A stretch of 61,993 nt of DNA, taken from contig DBQI01000056.1 of NCBI GenBank assembly GCA_002305165.1, positions 1 through 61,993 of the forward strand. The letters run 5' to 3'. Source of the DNA: Armatimonadetes bacterium UBA1398. Lineage in GTDB: Bacteria; Armatimonadota; Zipacnadia; UBA1398. The notes beneath the pieces were generated by a model that did not search any database, was not told the origin of the DNA, and worked only from the letters and a program-made list of their open reading frames with translations. The translations under genes and the position numbers were made by a program. This document shows positions 18,186 to 28,300 of the stretch, piece after piece; within the stretch, counting starts at the first letter, position 1; every line of letters begins with the position of its first letter.

Positions 18186-20756
18186 ATGTCACGCGAGAGG
18201 ATTGGCATTGCCATGCTATGCGCGCTAGCGATCCTGGGATGCGCCGCGCCGACGGCGTCCGCACAGGAGCCGCCCGGCTGGCTTGAGGGTTTCTTCCCCA
18301 ACACGGGCGAACCGGGGACCTTCGAACCCCGGTTCCAGCGGGTCTCCGCCGATGAGGTACCTCTGCCGGATGGCAGGATGGCCGGTCAAGTCGTCGTCCG
18401 GTTCCTCTACCGCGCCTACGATGGGGCTACGGCGACGGGCACTGCCCGGTTCTACCTGCCCCCGGAGCTAGCTGACGGCGCCGTCGCAAGCGCGCCGCTC
18501 ATCCACAACGCCGGCTACCCGCTCGATGAGGCGGGCGGCCTTCGGTACGCCGAGCGCGGCCAGATCGTTGTCCATCCCCACGAGGAGCCGGACAACCCCA
18601 TGGTCAGAGGGCCCAACCTCGACCGCGCCCTCCTCCACGCCTGCCGGCAGCTCCCCTTCGTCGATGACAGCCGCGTCTTCATCCACGGCGGCAGCGCGGG
18701 CGGATACACCACTCTGATGCTCGTGGCCGAGACCTTCCCGGTGAACGGCGCGGCGCCCTACGTGCCGCCCGTCAACTGGGGATACAATGCGGCCTACTTC
18801 TTCCACAATAGGGAGATGGCCCGCGCCATCCCCGAGGGGTCTGAAGTTCCCGCCCAGCCCGTGCTGGCGGCCGTCGTCCCCTTGGCTGAGCAGAAGGCCC
18901 TCCACTATGGCGAGGACTTCGACAGCGATCCGTGGCTCTACTCGTCGCCCATCACCCACCTCGATGGCATCACCTGCCCGGTGCTCATGCCCATCAGCAC
19001 CGCGGACATCCTGGTGCCCATCGACCAGTTCGACCGCGACCTCGCGCTGCCGCGCGACCCTGGCTTGTTCGCCGAGGGGTGGACCTCGGACATCGACTCA
19101 CTGATGACCACGCCGCAGACGCGCAAGACACTGCTCGAGCTACTCGACCCCGAGACCGTGCATGTCACCCGGTTGCAGGTCCCACCCACGACCCAGCGCG
19201 TCGCGGTGCCAGGAAACGAGAACCCCGAGGGCCGACCGATCCACCGCCCGCTCCCCTATGCCACCAACCGCCAGTGGACGATCGTGGTGTTTGATGAGGG
19301 CCCTATCGAACCGGGCTGCGGCCACTCGAAGTTCGCGGTGGGCATGGACCACGAGTCCTTCCAGGGCTGGACGCTAAGCAACCCCATCCCGCCCGAGCAA
19401 CTGACGCTCCGCAAGCTGGAGCTTCTCATGCTCCGCTACAAGGGCGAGGAGCGGTACGTCATGCAGGCGCAGCCCGAGGGGGCCGCAGACCCGATCACGG
19501 TGGTCACCCTCGATTTCCCCGAGGCTGAGCAGGCGGACGTGCTGCGAGGACTTCTCACCTACGCCGCCGATGACGCATGCGCCAGTCACCTCGGGTTCCT
19601 CTACGCCCAACTCCCTCACGAGTTCAAAGCGCTTGGCCCGGAACTAGGCAGCAATCCCGAGAGCGTTCGGAGCAGCCTGAAGGCCCTCCGCAGCGCCGTG
19701 CGTATCAAGGAGTCCGACGACGAGCCGCCATCCTATCTCACCGATAGGCAGCTCTCCGAGGCGGGCGAGGGAAGCCTCGCCTTCTCGGAGGGACCCGACG
19801 GCAGCTTGACCATCACCTCGCCCGACGGGGAGGCCTTGGTGCTGGTACCGGGCGAACCCAACCGCGAGCGAATGGAGGCGCTGGGGGTGCCCCAGTACCC
19901 CGGCTCCGCGTCCTACCGCCTAGACCCGGAGCGTTCGGAGATAGACTTGGGCATTCCGAGCGCTGAGGTCCTGGAGGGCGATGATCTCGCTCTGGCCCAG
20001 GAACTCAGCCAGGCGTACGGCGATGCCTTCATGGCATTCATCACCCCCGACACCCTCGAGGACGTCCGGGCTTGGTTCACCCAGGCCCTCCCCGACTGGA
20101 CTGTCGGCGAGATCCTCGAGGAAGGCAACGGGCACGCCTTCGAGGTCAACTCGCCGGAGCCCGCGCCCGGCGCCGAGTTCGGGGCCGCGATGGAGGGCAT
20201 AGGCGGTGGAGTGTTCCGTGAGGAGGGCCGCGACCAGAGCATCATCATGCTGATGGATGTAGCGCCCCTCATGCAGATCCTGATGGCGGAGATGGCCGCG
20301 CAGATGGGGATGGTCTTGGAAGACGGCGCCGGAAACGAGGGGCTCTGGGCCGATCCGGAGCAGACCGAAGAGCAGATCGACACACCAGACGAGGATGTGA
20401 CCATGTCGACCGAAGAGATCATCACGACGGCCTCTGGCCTGCAGTATGTGGACGTCGCCGTTGGCGACGGGCCGGAGGCCAAGGCCGGGGACCACGTCCG
20501 CGCTCACTACCTGGGCACCCTAGCCTCCAACGGCGCGAAGTTCGACTCCTCCTATGACCGGCAGGAGCCGATCGGCTTCACGCTCGGCCAAGGGCAGGTG
20601 ATTCGAGGCTGGGACGAGGGCATCCAGGGGATGCGCGTGGGCGGCAAGCGCAAGCTCATCATCCCCCCCGATCTGGGCTACGGCAACCGACCGGTGGGCC
20701 CCATCCCCGCCGGCTCGACGCTGGTTTTCGAGGTCGAACTCGTGGGGATCGATTAG
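18186..20756 (+). CDS. Exported alpha/beta-hydrolase fused to FKBP peptidyl-prolyl isomerase
   Basis: An 856-residue two-enzyme fusion. The N-terminus is an export signal with either a lipobox-like ILGC (Cys19) or cleavage at ASA-Q. Residues about 40-470 carry a hydrolase fold with the nucleophile elbow GGSAGGY (Ser170), an acid candidate in ADILVP and a His candidate in GCGHSKFAVGMDH. A middle region (470-740) has no domain I can name. The last 110 residues are a complete FKBP domain with the SGLQYVD start, FDSSYDR, and GWDEGIQGMRVGGKRKL motif. I took the ATG at 18186 (GGAGAGGACGG upstream), which exposes the signal. Whether the hydrolase is an esterase or peptidase is unknown. Confidence 0.75.
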   Translation: MSRERIGIAMLCALAILGCAAPTASAQEPPGWLEGFFPNTGEPGTFEPRFQRVSADEVPLPDGRMAGQVVVRFLYRAYDGATATGTARFYLPPELADGAVASAPLIHNAGYPLDEAGGLRYAERGQIVVHPHEEPDNPMVRGPNLDRALLHACRQLPFVDDSRVFIHGGSAGGYTTLMLVAETFPVNGAAPYVPPVNWGYNAAYFFHNREMARAIPEGSEVPAQPVLAAVVPLAEQKALHYGEDFDSDPWLYSSPITHLDGITCPVLMPISTADILVPIDQFDRDLALPRDPGLFAEGWTSDIDSLMTTPQTRKTLLELLDPETVHVTRLQVPPTTQRVAVPGNENPEGRPIHRPLPYATNRQWTIVVFDEGPIEPGCGHSKFAVGMDHESFQGWTLSNPIPPEQLTLRKLELLMLRYKGEERYVMQAQPEGAADPITVVTLDFPEAEQADVLRGLLTYAADDACASHLGFLYAQLPHEFKALGPELGSNPESVRSSLKALRSAVRIKESDDEPPSYLTDRQLSEAGEGSLAFSEGPDGSLTITSPDGEALVLVPGEPNRERMEALGVPQYPGSASYRLDPERSEIDLGIPSAEVLEGDDLALAQELSQAYGDAFMAFITPDTLEDVRAWFTQALPDWTVGEILEEGNGHAFEVNSPEPAPGAEFGAAMEGIGGGVFREEGRDQSIIMLMDVAPLMQILMAEMAAQMGMVLEDGAGNEGLWADPEQTEEQIDTPDEDVTMSTEEIITTASGLQYVDVAVGDGPEAKAGDHVRAHYLGTLASNGAKFDSSYDRQEPIGFTLGQGQVIRGWDEGIQGMRVGGKRKLIIPPDLGYGNRPVGPIPAGSTLVFEVELVGID

Positions 20757-20767
20757 GGATCTCCCGT

Positions 20768-20794
20768 GCCGGGCGGGGCTCCGCCTCGCCCGGC
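20768..20794. terminator. Bidirectional hairpin between convergent genes
   Basis: A 12-bp stem (20768-20779 with 20783-20794, one G-T pair) closes on a three-base TCC loop, between stop codons at 20756 and 20805. No T-tract on either strand. Confidence 0.8.
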
Positions 20795-20804
20795 GCAGAC
20801 TCCG

Positions 20805-22232
20805 CTAGCCGGTTACCCAGATGCTCCGGAACAGGACCGTCAGCGCGATAGCGAGGACCCCCGCCACCGGCAGTGTGACAATCCACGACACCACAATGGA
20901 GCGCGCCACACGCCAGTTCAGCGACTGAACCCCCCGCGCCAGGCCGATACCTAAAACCGCGCCCACCAAGCAATGAGTGGTTGAGATCGGAAGGCCGAGC
21001 CGCGACGCGAGGAGCACTGTCGCCGCGCACGCGAACTCCGCCGAGAAGCCGCGTGTCGGGGTGAGCTGGGTGATCTCCGTGCCAACCGTCTGAATGACTC
21101 GCCATCCCCAGGTCGCGATGCCCGTTGCGATGAGCGCTCCCCCCATAAGCAACACCCAGAGCGGCAGTGAATCATCAGTTCCTGTGAGTTGCTCCCGGAT
21201 GGAGGCGAAGGGGCCAATCGCATTCGCCACGTCGTTAGCGCCCTGGGAAAAGGCGACACAGGTGGCCGAGATCACCTGGATGCTCGCGAACACCTTCTCG
21301 ACGAGGAAGTACTTCGGCTCGTGGCGGCGGGTGTCCACGACGGGTTCGACGGCGCCGCGCAGCTCGGAGATCCTGGTCGAGATCTCCTCGATATCCTCGC
21401 GTAGCCCCGTCTCAGACGCGGCGGCGGCCTGCTCCAGCCCCGAGTACGCTACGGCAAGGCCGCGCGCGACCTGTGCTCGGTCGCGATCTCTCATCGCCCG
21501 TTGGAGGGTGCGTGCATCTACCCGCAGCGCGGGCTCGCGTCGGATCAGTACCCATCCCATGAGCCCCGCGAGGGCGGCCATGACCGCGGCGAGGATCGCC
21601 GCGGCGCCAGCGTCGAGATCCAGGTTGAGGTCGCCCAGGCCCTTATAGAGGATGACCAGGGCGAGAACTGCGAAGACACTCGCGATAATGAACGGTCCCC
21701 AGGCCCGGGTCGCTCTCACTGGATCGGGCCGCTGGATGATGCGAGCTCGTACCAGGCTGAACACGGCATATGCCAGGAGGCCGGCTAGGGTTGGAGAGAT
21801 CACCCATGAGGCAGCTACCTCGGTCACCTTGCTCCAGCGTACGGTCTCAAAGCCGCCGATGAGGATGAGCACCCCAACGACGCCGCCCACAATCGCGTGG
21901 GTAGTCGACACGGGGAGCTTCAGGTAGGTGGCTACCGTTACCCAGATGGCTGCCGCGAAGAGGCTTGCGAGCATGCCGCACGCCAACTCCATGGGCTCCA
22001 GGGTGACACCTTCGGCGATGAGGCCCGACTGTATCGTCTTGGTGACGTGCCCCCCGACGAGAACGGCCCCCATGAGGTTGGCGACTGCGGCGATAATAAG
22101 CGCCTGCCGGATGGTGAGCGACCGCGAGCCAACGGATGTGCCCATGGCGTTGGCAACATCGTTGGCCCCGATAGTCCAGGCCATGTAGCCCGAGGCGATG
22201 GCGCCCAGGATGAGTACCGCGTTCAGCTCCAC
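20805..22232 (-). CDS. pitA: Low-affinity inorganic phosphate transporter
   Basis: A 475-residue integral membrane permease of the PiT family. The duplicated family signature is clear: GANDVANAMGTSVGS near residues 23-37 and GANDVANAIGPFAS near 328-341. About ten hydrophobic helices flank a central hydrophilic loop (about 230-310) that is charged and helical, as in bacterial PiT proteins. A GTG start is used. It lies 47 bases downstream of a DUF47 gene in the same orientation, the usual partner pair for phosphate uptake. Confidence 0.93.
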   Translation of the reverse strand: MELNAVLILGAIASGYMAWTIGANDVANAMGTSVGSRSLTIRQALIIAAVANLMGAVLVGGHVTKTIQSGLIAEGVTLEPMELACGMLASLFAAAIWVTVATYLKLPVSTTHAIVGGVVGVLILIGGFETVRWSKVTEVAASWVISPTLAGLLAYAVFSLVRARIIQRPDPVRATRAWGPFIIASVFAVLALVILYKGLGDLNLDLDAGAAAILAAVMAALAGLMGWVLIRREPALRVDARTLQRAMRDRDRAQVARGLAVAYSGLEQAAAASETGLREDIEEISTRISELRGAVEPVVDTRRHEPKYFLVEKVFASIQVISATCVAFSQGANDVANAIGPFASIREQLTGTDDSLPLWVLLMGGALIATGIATWGWRVIQTVGTEITQLTPTRGFSAEFACAATVLLASRLGLPISTTHCLVGAVLGIGLARGVQSLNWRVARSIVVSWIVTLPVAGVLAIALTVLFRSIWVTG

Positions 22233-22279
22233 TAGCCCTGGCTCTGCCTATCCGCAATGAGTGGCCTAAGCACTTGCGC

Positions 22280-22951
22280 CTAGCTCGCGAGGATCAGCCG
22301 AACTCGCCCCGCCACATGCCGTACGGCCTTGGCTGCGTCCGCTAGCCCATCCACCACTCTCGAGGCGAGGAGAAGCTCGACGGCCATCATGCCCTCGCCC
22401 TCGGAGAAGAGCAGCTGTACAGCTCTGTCGGCCCGGTCCCGGGCATCATCGGCTGCCACCTCGGCCGCCTCAGCATATACCTTCGCGCGTTCCGCGGGCG
22501 GGCCGCCGAAGCCTGCCTCGACAAGGGCATCTACCGAGTGCAGGAGCGCCTCGGCCTGGGACACAGCCTGATCGACCTGAGCCACGAGCTGGCGCAGGGC
22601 CACGTCGACGGGCTCGGGCGCCCCGAAAGCACGCGAGGAGCATACCACGCAGAGCTTCTTGGCGGCATCCGCGATGTCATCCTGAGCGCTCAGCAGGCTG
22701 AGGAGATCGCGGCGGGAGATGGGCAGCCGCACATCGGAGGGCATCACGTCGCGGATCTCGTTCATGAGCTCGTCGGCGCGCTCCTCGGCCCTCGCGATCG
22801 CCTCGGCGAGGGCCCGCACCTCGTCATTCCTGCCCTCCAGGAAGGCCTCAACGAGTCCTCTGATTGCCCGGCCAGCCTCTAGGGATTGCTCCCGGTGCGC
22901 CCGAAACGGCTCAAAGGGGGACTTGCGGAATAGGCCGCCGATGCCGAGCAT
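22280..22951 (-). CDS. DUF47/PhoU-like phosphate transport regulator
   Basis: A 223-residue all-helical protein of the DUF47 (TIGR00153) family, PhoU-like accessory to PiT transporters. The start MLGIGGLFRKSPFEPFRAH and the mid-protein LPISRRDLLSLLSAQDDIAD are characteristic; the latter carries metal-binding acidic residues. I chose the ATG at 22951: a full GGAGGTGA site lies 9 bases before its start, while the TTG six bases upstream would be too close to it. It is cotranscribed with pitA. Confidence 0.88.
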   Translation of the reverse strand: MLGIGGLFRKSPFEPFRAHREQSLEAGRAIRGLVEAFLEGRNDEVRALAEAIARAEERADELMNEIRDVMPSDVRLPISRRDLLSLLSAQDDIADAAKKLCVVCSSRAFGAPEPVDVALRQLVAQVDQAVSQAEALLHSVDALVEAGFGGPPAERAKVYAEAAEVAADDARDRADRAVQLLFSEGEGMMAVELLLASRVVDGLADAAKAVRHVAGRVRLILAS

Positions 22952-22981
22952 GGCCAATCACCTCCGTGTGCATGGACCACC

Positions 22982-23002
22982 GGCCGCTGTGTTCACGCGG
23001 CC
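22982..23002 (-). terminator. Hairpin after the nucleoside hydrolase gene
   Basis: GGCCGC (22982-22987) pairs with GCGGCC (22997-23002) around nine bases, 25 bases beyond the nucleoside hydrolase stop and before the DUF47 ribosome site. It may separate that pair from the phosphate pair, without a T-run. Confidence 0.45.
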
Positions 23003-23026
23003 CTGGAGGGGACCTTCCGACAGCGC

Positions 23027-23950
23027 CTAACCCCCGAGGCCGTAGATCCTCCACACCTCGTCCACAATGGCGCTCTGGTCCGTCGAAACACACACAAGAT
23101 GCGGGCGCTCGTCGCCCGCGGGTCGGGTGAACCCCTGGTCATCCACAAGGATCGGCACCCGCTCAGTCGCGCAGGTACTCGGGTCTGCGGCCTGCAGAAC
23201 AGCCACGGCGTCGAACAGCACTGGCGGATAGGGCCCGCCGGCGTCCCCGTAGGTCCTGGCGAGGGCGGCGAGAGTCCGATGCCCTAGATTCCGGCTCGAC
23301 TCGAGCTCGGCCATCTGCGCGGCGCTGGGGATGGCCTGGCCGCACACATCCAGGCCGACCATGGTCGTTGGCAACGCGCTGTCGAAAACGACCTGCGCGG
23401 CCTCGATGTCCTGGGTGATATTCCACTCCGCGTGTGGCTCCGGCGCCCCACCGTAGCCGATCTTGTAGGACCCTGCCATGCACACGAAGCTCTTGAGCTT
23501 GCGGGCCGCAGTAGGATCGAGCCTGAGGGCCTCCGCGACATTTCGCTGCGGTCCGATAGCCACAAGCGTCAGTTCGCCGGGGCGCTCGTTCGCGAGCCGC
23601 ACAATGGCCTCGGGGGCCGTCTCCTCGGGAGGGTACCAAGTATGGTCCTCGGCCCAGCTCCCATAGGAGTAATGCGGGGAGCCACCAGGGCTTGTTCGGC
23701 CCGTGAAGACCGGGATGTCGAGCCGATTCAGGGAGACAAGGAGCTTACGGACGAGACGGCCGCGGACGCCATCGGGATCGTGGACCGTCGTGATAGCGAG
23801 CACGTCCAGCCGTGGATCGAGCACCGCGGTCGCCACGGCGAAGCAATCATCCACATCGGAACCGATGTCCGTATCCAGAATGACAGGGATGGGTGCGGCC
23901 GGTGGACCCACCGGAGCCGCGATACATAACACGCTGAGTGCGAGCATCAT
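23027..23950 (-). CDS. Exported inosine/uridine-preferring nucleoside hydrolase
   Basis: A 307-residue nucleoside hydrolase, which cleaves the N-glycosidic bond of nucleosides with a bound calcium ion. The calcium motif DTDIGSDVDD is at residues 26-35, and the VALIGPQRN-type loop and SALPTTMVGLDVCGQ region follow. The first 20 residues form a hydrophobic leader ending in an Ala/Pro-rich stretch, so periplasmic location is likely, unlike most cytoplasmic members. Its ATG overlaps the stop of the upstream Fe-S gene by 4 bases, implying coupling. Confidence 0.82.
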   Translation of the reverse strand: MMLALSVLCIAAPVGPPAAPIPVILDTDIGSDVDDCFAVATAVLDPRLDVLAITTVHDPDGVRGRLVRKLLVSLNRLDIPVFTGRTSPGGSPHYSYGSWAEDHTWYPPEETAPEAIVRLANERPGELTLVAIGPQRNVAEALRLDPTAARKLKSFVCMAGSYKIGYGGAPEPHAEWNITQDIEAAQVVFDSALPTTMVGLDVCGQAIPSAAQMAELESSRNLGHRTLAALARTYGDAGGPYPPVLFDAVAVLQAADPSTCATERVPILVDDQGFTRPAGDERPHLVCVSTDQSAIVDEVWRIYGLGG

Positions 23951-25251
23951 GCTCTCACCGCCTCATTCCCGCGGGCCTCGACGGCCGGCGCCTCCAGGGG
24001 AGGCAAGTCCACGCCATAGGCCCGCGCCAGGATCTCCGAAATGTGCGCCACCCGAACGGGCAGCTCGTGCCGACGAGTTCCGTACGCAAGCTGGGTGATG
24101 CAAGCGGGGCAGGCGGTTGCCAGCACCGTGGCCCCCGTCTCCTCCAGCCACCCCATCTTCCTCGCGAGGATGTTGCGGCTGATCCCGACATGCTCGATCC
24201 CGTACGAACCTGCGCCGCCGCAGCACCAGCTCGCTTCCTTCATCTCCGAGAAACGCAAATCCGCCACCGAGGACAGCAGATTCCGTGGAGGAGTGGTGAG
24301 TTTCTGGTGACGAGACAGATGGCAAGGGTCATGATAGGTGACATGCACGCCCACTGGTTCCGGTGGCGGCGGGGCGATCATCTCCACGTACTCAGCCAGG
24401 TCCACCGTCAACTCCCTGACGCGATCCACCTCAGCGGAGTCGAGGCCGATGAGATCCGCCGCATGGCGCAGGTGGCTCGAGCAGGAGCCGCAGTCTGTGA
24501 CGACGGCATCGAGAGGGCCCGCCTCGCGGTAGACCCGGGTCGCGTCGAGGAGGTGCTGGGCCGCGGCATCCCAGTCGCCATAGACGTAAGCGGGCAGGCC
24601 GCAACAGGCGTTGGGCAATGGAACGACCTCGCACCCCAGGGCGCTGAGGAGGCGTACCGTGGCTTCGCCGCCGTCGGGCGCGAGCATGTTCATACCGCAG
24701 GAGACGAAGTACCCGACTCGCCGCGTGGCACCGGCAGGGGATAGGCGCAGGCGCCTGAGCCGCTTCGTCAGCAGCTTTTTGGGCGGGCTTCCCAGCCACT
24801 CCAAGGCTACCCCGGCCCGGGGCTGTAGTCTAAGCAGGCCGGTGACCTCAGCCGCCTTGGCGAGGCCCCAGTCGATCCCGCGGAAAGCCAGCGATGCCGC
24901 CAGCTCTAGCTTCGAGCGGTCGCCGAGAAGCTCACGGAAGAGGATATCGGTGACGGGATTACGGCCCCACTTCATGAACCACTCATGTCGGGCGATGCCG
25001 ACGATGACGTCCGTCTCCGCCTGAGGGGCGCAAGCCTCGACGCACGCCCGGCACATGAGGCACTCGAAGAGGATGGGCGCGTAGTCCTGAGTGAAGGGCA
25101 GCCGTCCCTGGGCAGCCGCCTTCACGAGTTGGATTCGCCCCCGGCCACATGAGGACTCCACTCCGGTGGCACGAAACACGGGGCAGGGAGGCTGGCAGTA
25201 GCCGCAGCGGTTGCACCGTTCGCTCTGGGATATGGCGTCAGAGAGCGCCAA
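23947..25251 (-). CDS. GlcF-like (Fe-S)-binding oxidoreductase subunit
   Basis: A 434-residue protein of the glycolate oxidase iron-sulfur subunit/heterodisulfide reductase D class. Two 4Fe-4S motifs open it: CNRCGYCQPPCP near 15-26 and CLMCRACVEACAP near 64-76. Two CCG domains follow, ending in NACCGLPAY near 217 and in SWCCGGAGSYG near 343 with the YHDPCH motif before it. The partner flavoprotein (GlcD type) is absent here. A TTG start is used. The stop overlaps the nucleoside hydrolase start, an unusual pairing. Confidence 0.85.
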   Translation of the reverse strand: MALSDAISQSERCNRCGYCQPPCPVFRATGVESSCGRGRIQLVKAAAQGRLPFTQDYAPILFECLMCRACVEACAPQAETDVIVGIARHEWFMKWGRNPVTDILFRELLGDRSKLELAASLAFRGIDWGLAKAAEVTGLLRLQPRAGVALEWLGSPPKKLLTKRLRRLRLSPAGATRRVGYFVSCGMNMLAPDGGEATVRLLSALGCEVVPLPNACCGLPAYVYGDWDAAAQHLLDATRVYREAGPLDAVVTDCGSCSSHLRHAADLIGLDSAEVDRVRELTVDLAEYVEMIAPPPPEPVGVHVTYHDPCHLSRHQKLTTPPRNLLSSVADLRFSEMKEASWCCGGAGSYGIEHVGISRNILARKMGWLEETGATVLATACPACITQLAYGTRRHELPVRVAHISEILARAYGVDLPPLEAPAVEARGNEAVRA

Positions 25252-25350
25252 CAGGCCATCCGATCCTCCCAGCGCGAGCCAGGTCCGGAGCCGCGCGGGG
25301 CAGAAGTCGCCCGTCCATCAAAGGACGTCCTATTCGGGGAGGTACTCTTC

Positions 25351-28300
25351 GTGCCAAGCTCACTCAGTCTTTTGTCCACCCTCCTGGCCCTTACCTGCCT
25401 CTCGGCCCTGGGTCAGAGCCCATTCCAGCGCAATATCGTGCAGAATCCATCGTTCGAGGAGTCTGTGGGAGGCGCTCCGGCGGAATGGCAGGTCGAGTCC
25501 GGCCAGGCCGATGCCCAATGGACCCTTGCCCAAGGCGAGGGCCGTAGTGGGGACAACGCTCTGAGGGTTACGAACAGCACCGAGCGCTCCCCGCATGTTT
25601 TCGGGCGCGTGTTCCAGGAGGTCAGCCTCGACGCGGGCGTGACCTACACTCTGAGCGCTTACTTCCGGTCAGACGAGCCGGGCGAGGCTTGGCTCGGCGC
25701 GGGGACAGACTGGGGCCACCGTTTCCACGTGCCCGTGTGTCCGCAATGGACCCGCGTCACGGGCACCTTCGTCGCCGAGGGGGGCCGGACTCCGATCATG
25801 TTCATCTCCGAGTCCCCCACCAGTGGGATTCTGATCGACGATGTCCAGTTGGAGCGGGGACCTGAGGCGACACCCTTCGTCTACCTTCGCCCGCCCGGCG
25901 AGGGCGAACTGCGGGTGGACACTCTGGATCTGGACATCCCCGACGCCGGCGCCAACCTCCTCCCCAACTCGAGCTTCGAGATGGGGGAGGGTGTGCCCGA
26001 CGGGTGGAGCTTCAACCCGCGCAACACCGACGCGACCCTCCTCCTCGACCACACCCGCGCGCGCACGGGTGTGCGATCGGTCCGGGTCACGAACAGCACG
26101 CCATTCGGCGCGCACGTCTATGGCATGATGGCCAGCACACAGTCCATCGACGTCGAGCCCGACACCACCTACACCCTCAGCGCCAGCTTCCTCACCGCGG
26201 ACGACACCCTCTTCTGGATCGGCGGCGGGCCGGACTGGAACGTACGGCTCATCGCGCCGCCCACAGAGGGCCGTTGGGCGCGCGCCTCGACCACATTCCG
26301 CACAGGCAAGGATCAGCGACAGTTCGACCTCGTCAGCGTGACCGAGAGCCCAACGCGGGGCGTCTGGATCGATGACGTCAAACTCGAACCGGGCAGCGTC
26401 GCGACCCCCTACGTGCCCGAGGACTCACTCGGGGACTGCAACCTGGAAATCGACGCGCCCCCGGAGATTGCGGCCGATACGACGATCACCCTCCACATGT
26501 GGGCCTGGAACGCTCCGGGTACCGGCGCCGCACGCGTCACCGTGACCATCGGCGACGGCGGACCCACGGCGGAGACAACCGCGCCTGAGGGGCTCTCGCT
26601 CATCCGCATCCAATACGGCCTCCACGACGGGTTCACATCTCCTCTCGCCATCCGCGCGTCACTCGCCACCGCCGATGGCCGGGAACTCGCCACGACCGAG
26701 GACATACTCAGCATCGTGGCCGCACGAGAGCAGGCGGAACGGCTCGACGCTCTCAGCGACACGACGGCGGCACTGCGCGCGCGGCTCACCGAGTGCACGG
26801 CACGCGGCCTCGACGGCGCCTACCCGCTCGGCAAGATCACCATCCTGGAGCAGTTCGGGGCGTTCGTCGCCGAGGACCTCGCCCACGGCGAGATCATCCG
26901 AGCGCGGGATCAGATCGACCAGATGGAGGAACTGGCGGCGCGCGCGGCGGACGAACTCGACCGACTCGCCGAGGGCAGCCTCCCGCCGGTTCCCCGCTAC
27001 CGAACCTCGGACATCACCGTTCGAGACGGCGCCTTCCGGGCGGAGGTCGAGTGGCCCGATGGCCGCGTGGAGGAGGGCTACCCCGTCATCTTCACCGGCT
27101 ACGGACACTTCGGCGCCGTCAAACGCGATATCGAGGTCTTCCCCGACTACGGCGTCAACATCATCCAGATCGAGTTCGGCCCGAGCTCCGTGTTCCCGGA
27201 GCAGGGGGTAGAGGACCTCTCCGTGGTGGATGAGCACATCGCGCTGCTGGACCGGGCCGCGGCGGCTAACGTGACGGTGAATCTCCTCCTCTCGCCACAC
27301 TACCTCCCCGACTGGGTATACGAGGCGTATGAGAACGCCGGCGGAGTCGATGGCGGGTTCATCCGCTTCTCGGTCGACTCGCCGGACGTGCGGGCGATCC
27401 ACGAGCGCTTCCTCCGGCTGGTCATCCCGCGCCTCGCCGGCCATCCGGGGCTTCACAGCTTCTGCCTGTCCAATGAGCCGATCTACCGGAACGCGACGGC
27501 CGATCCCGAGAACCGGCGCAAGTACACGGAGTGGCTCCAGGCGCGATACTGTGACCTGGAGGCCGTTGAGGCGGCACACGGCGCCGCCTACGACTCCTTC
27601 AGCGCCGTCCCCGACTACTACAGCCAGGACCCCGGGGACATGACACCCCAGGCGGCATACGACTACATGCGCTTCAACGATGAGCGGTTCGCCGACTGGC
27701 ACCGGTGGATGGCGGACATCATCCACGAATACGCCCCCGATGCCCTCCTCCACGCCAAGCCGATGGCTACGGCCTTCTCCCGCACCACTCTCGACCACGG
27801 CACGGACCACGAGCTGTTCAACGGCTTCTCCCAAGTTGCGGGGAACGATAGCTGGAAGTACATCGCCGGCATGGGGGTGGAGTACGCGAACGGGTGGCAG
27901 GGCCAGAACATGTACTTCGACCTTCTCCACTCGGTTGGCGGTATGCCGATCTTCAACTCGGAGAACCACCTCATCCCCGACCGGTTCGCGCGTCCGACGC
28001 CGCCCAACCATGTGCGCAACGTGCTATGGCAGGCGGCGATCCATGGGGAGGGCGCCTCGACCACGTGGGTGTGGGAGCGGACGTTCGACGCGCGGTCGGA
28101 CTTCGCAGGCAGCATCATGCACCGGCCCGCGTGCGTGGATGCCCACAACCGGACCGGCCTCGACCTCCTTCGGCTCGGGCGCGAGGTGAACGCCCTCCAG
28201 ACCGCGGTCGGTAGGGTAGCGATCATCTACAGCAGGGCGAGTCTTCACTACAACCCGGAGTGCGAGCGTGTCCTGCTCCGGGCATATGAAGCCCTGAACT

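Noticed and set aside
26659..28011. Long minus-strand open frame inside the GH42-type gene (450 codons)
   Set aside because: It lies wholly opposite a gene with clear catalytic motifs, and its translation shows no recognisable domain. Long antisense frames are expected in DNA this GC-rich.
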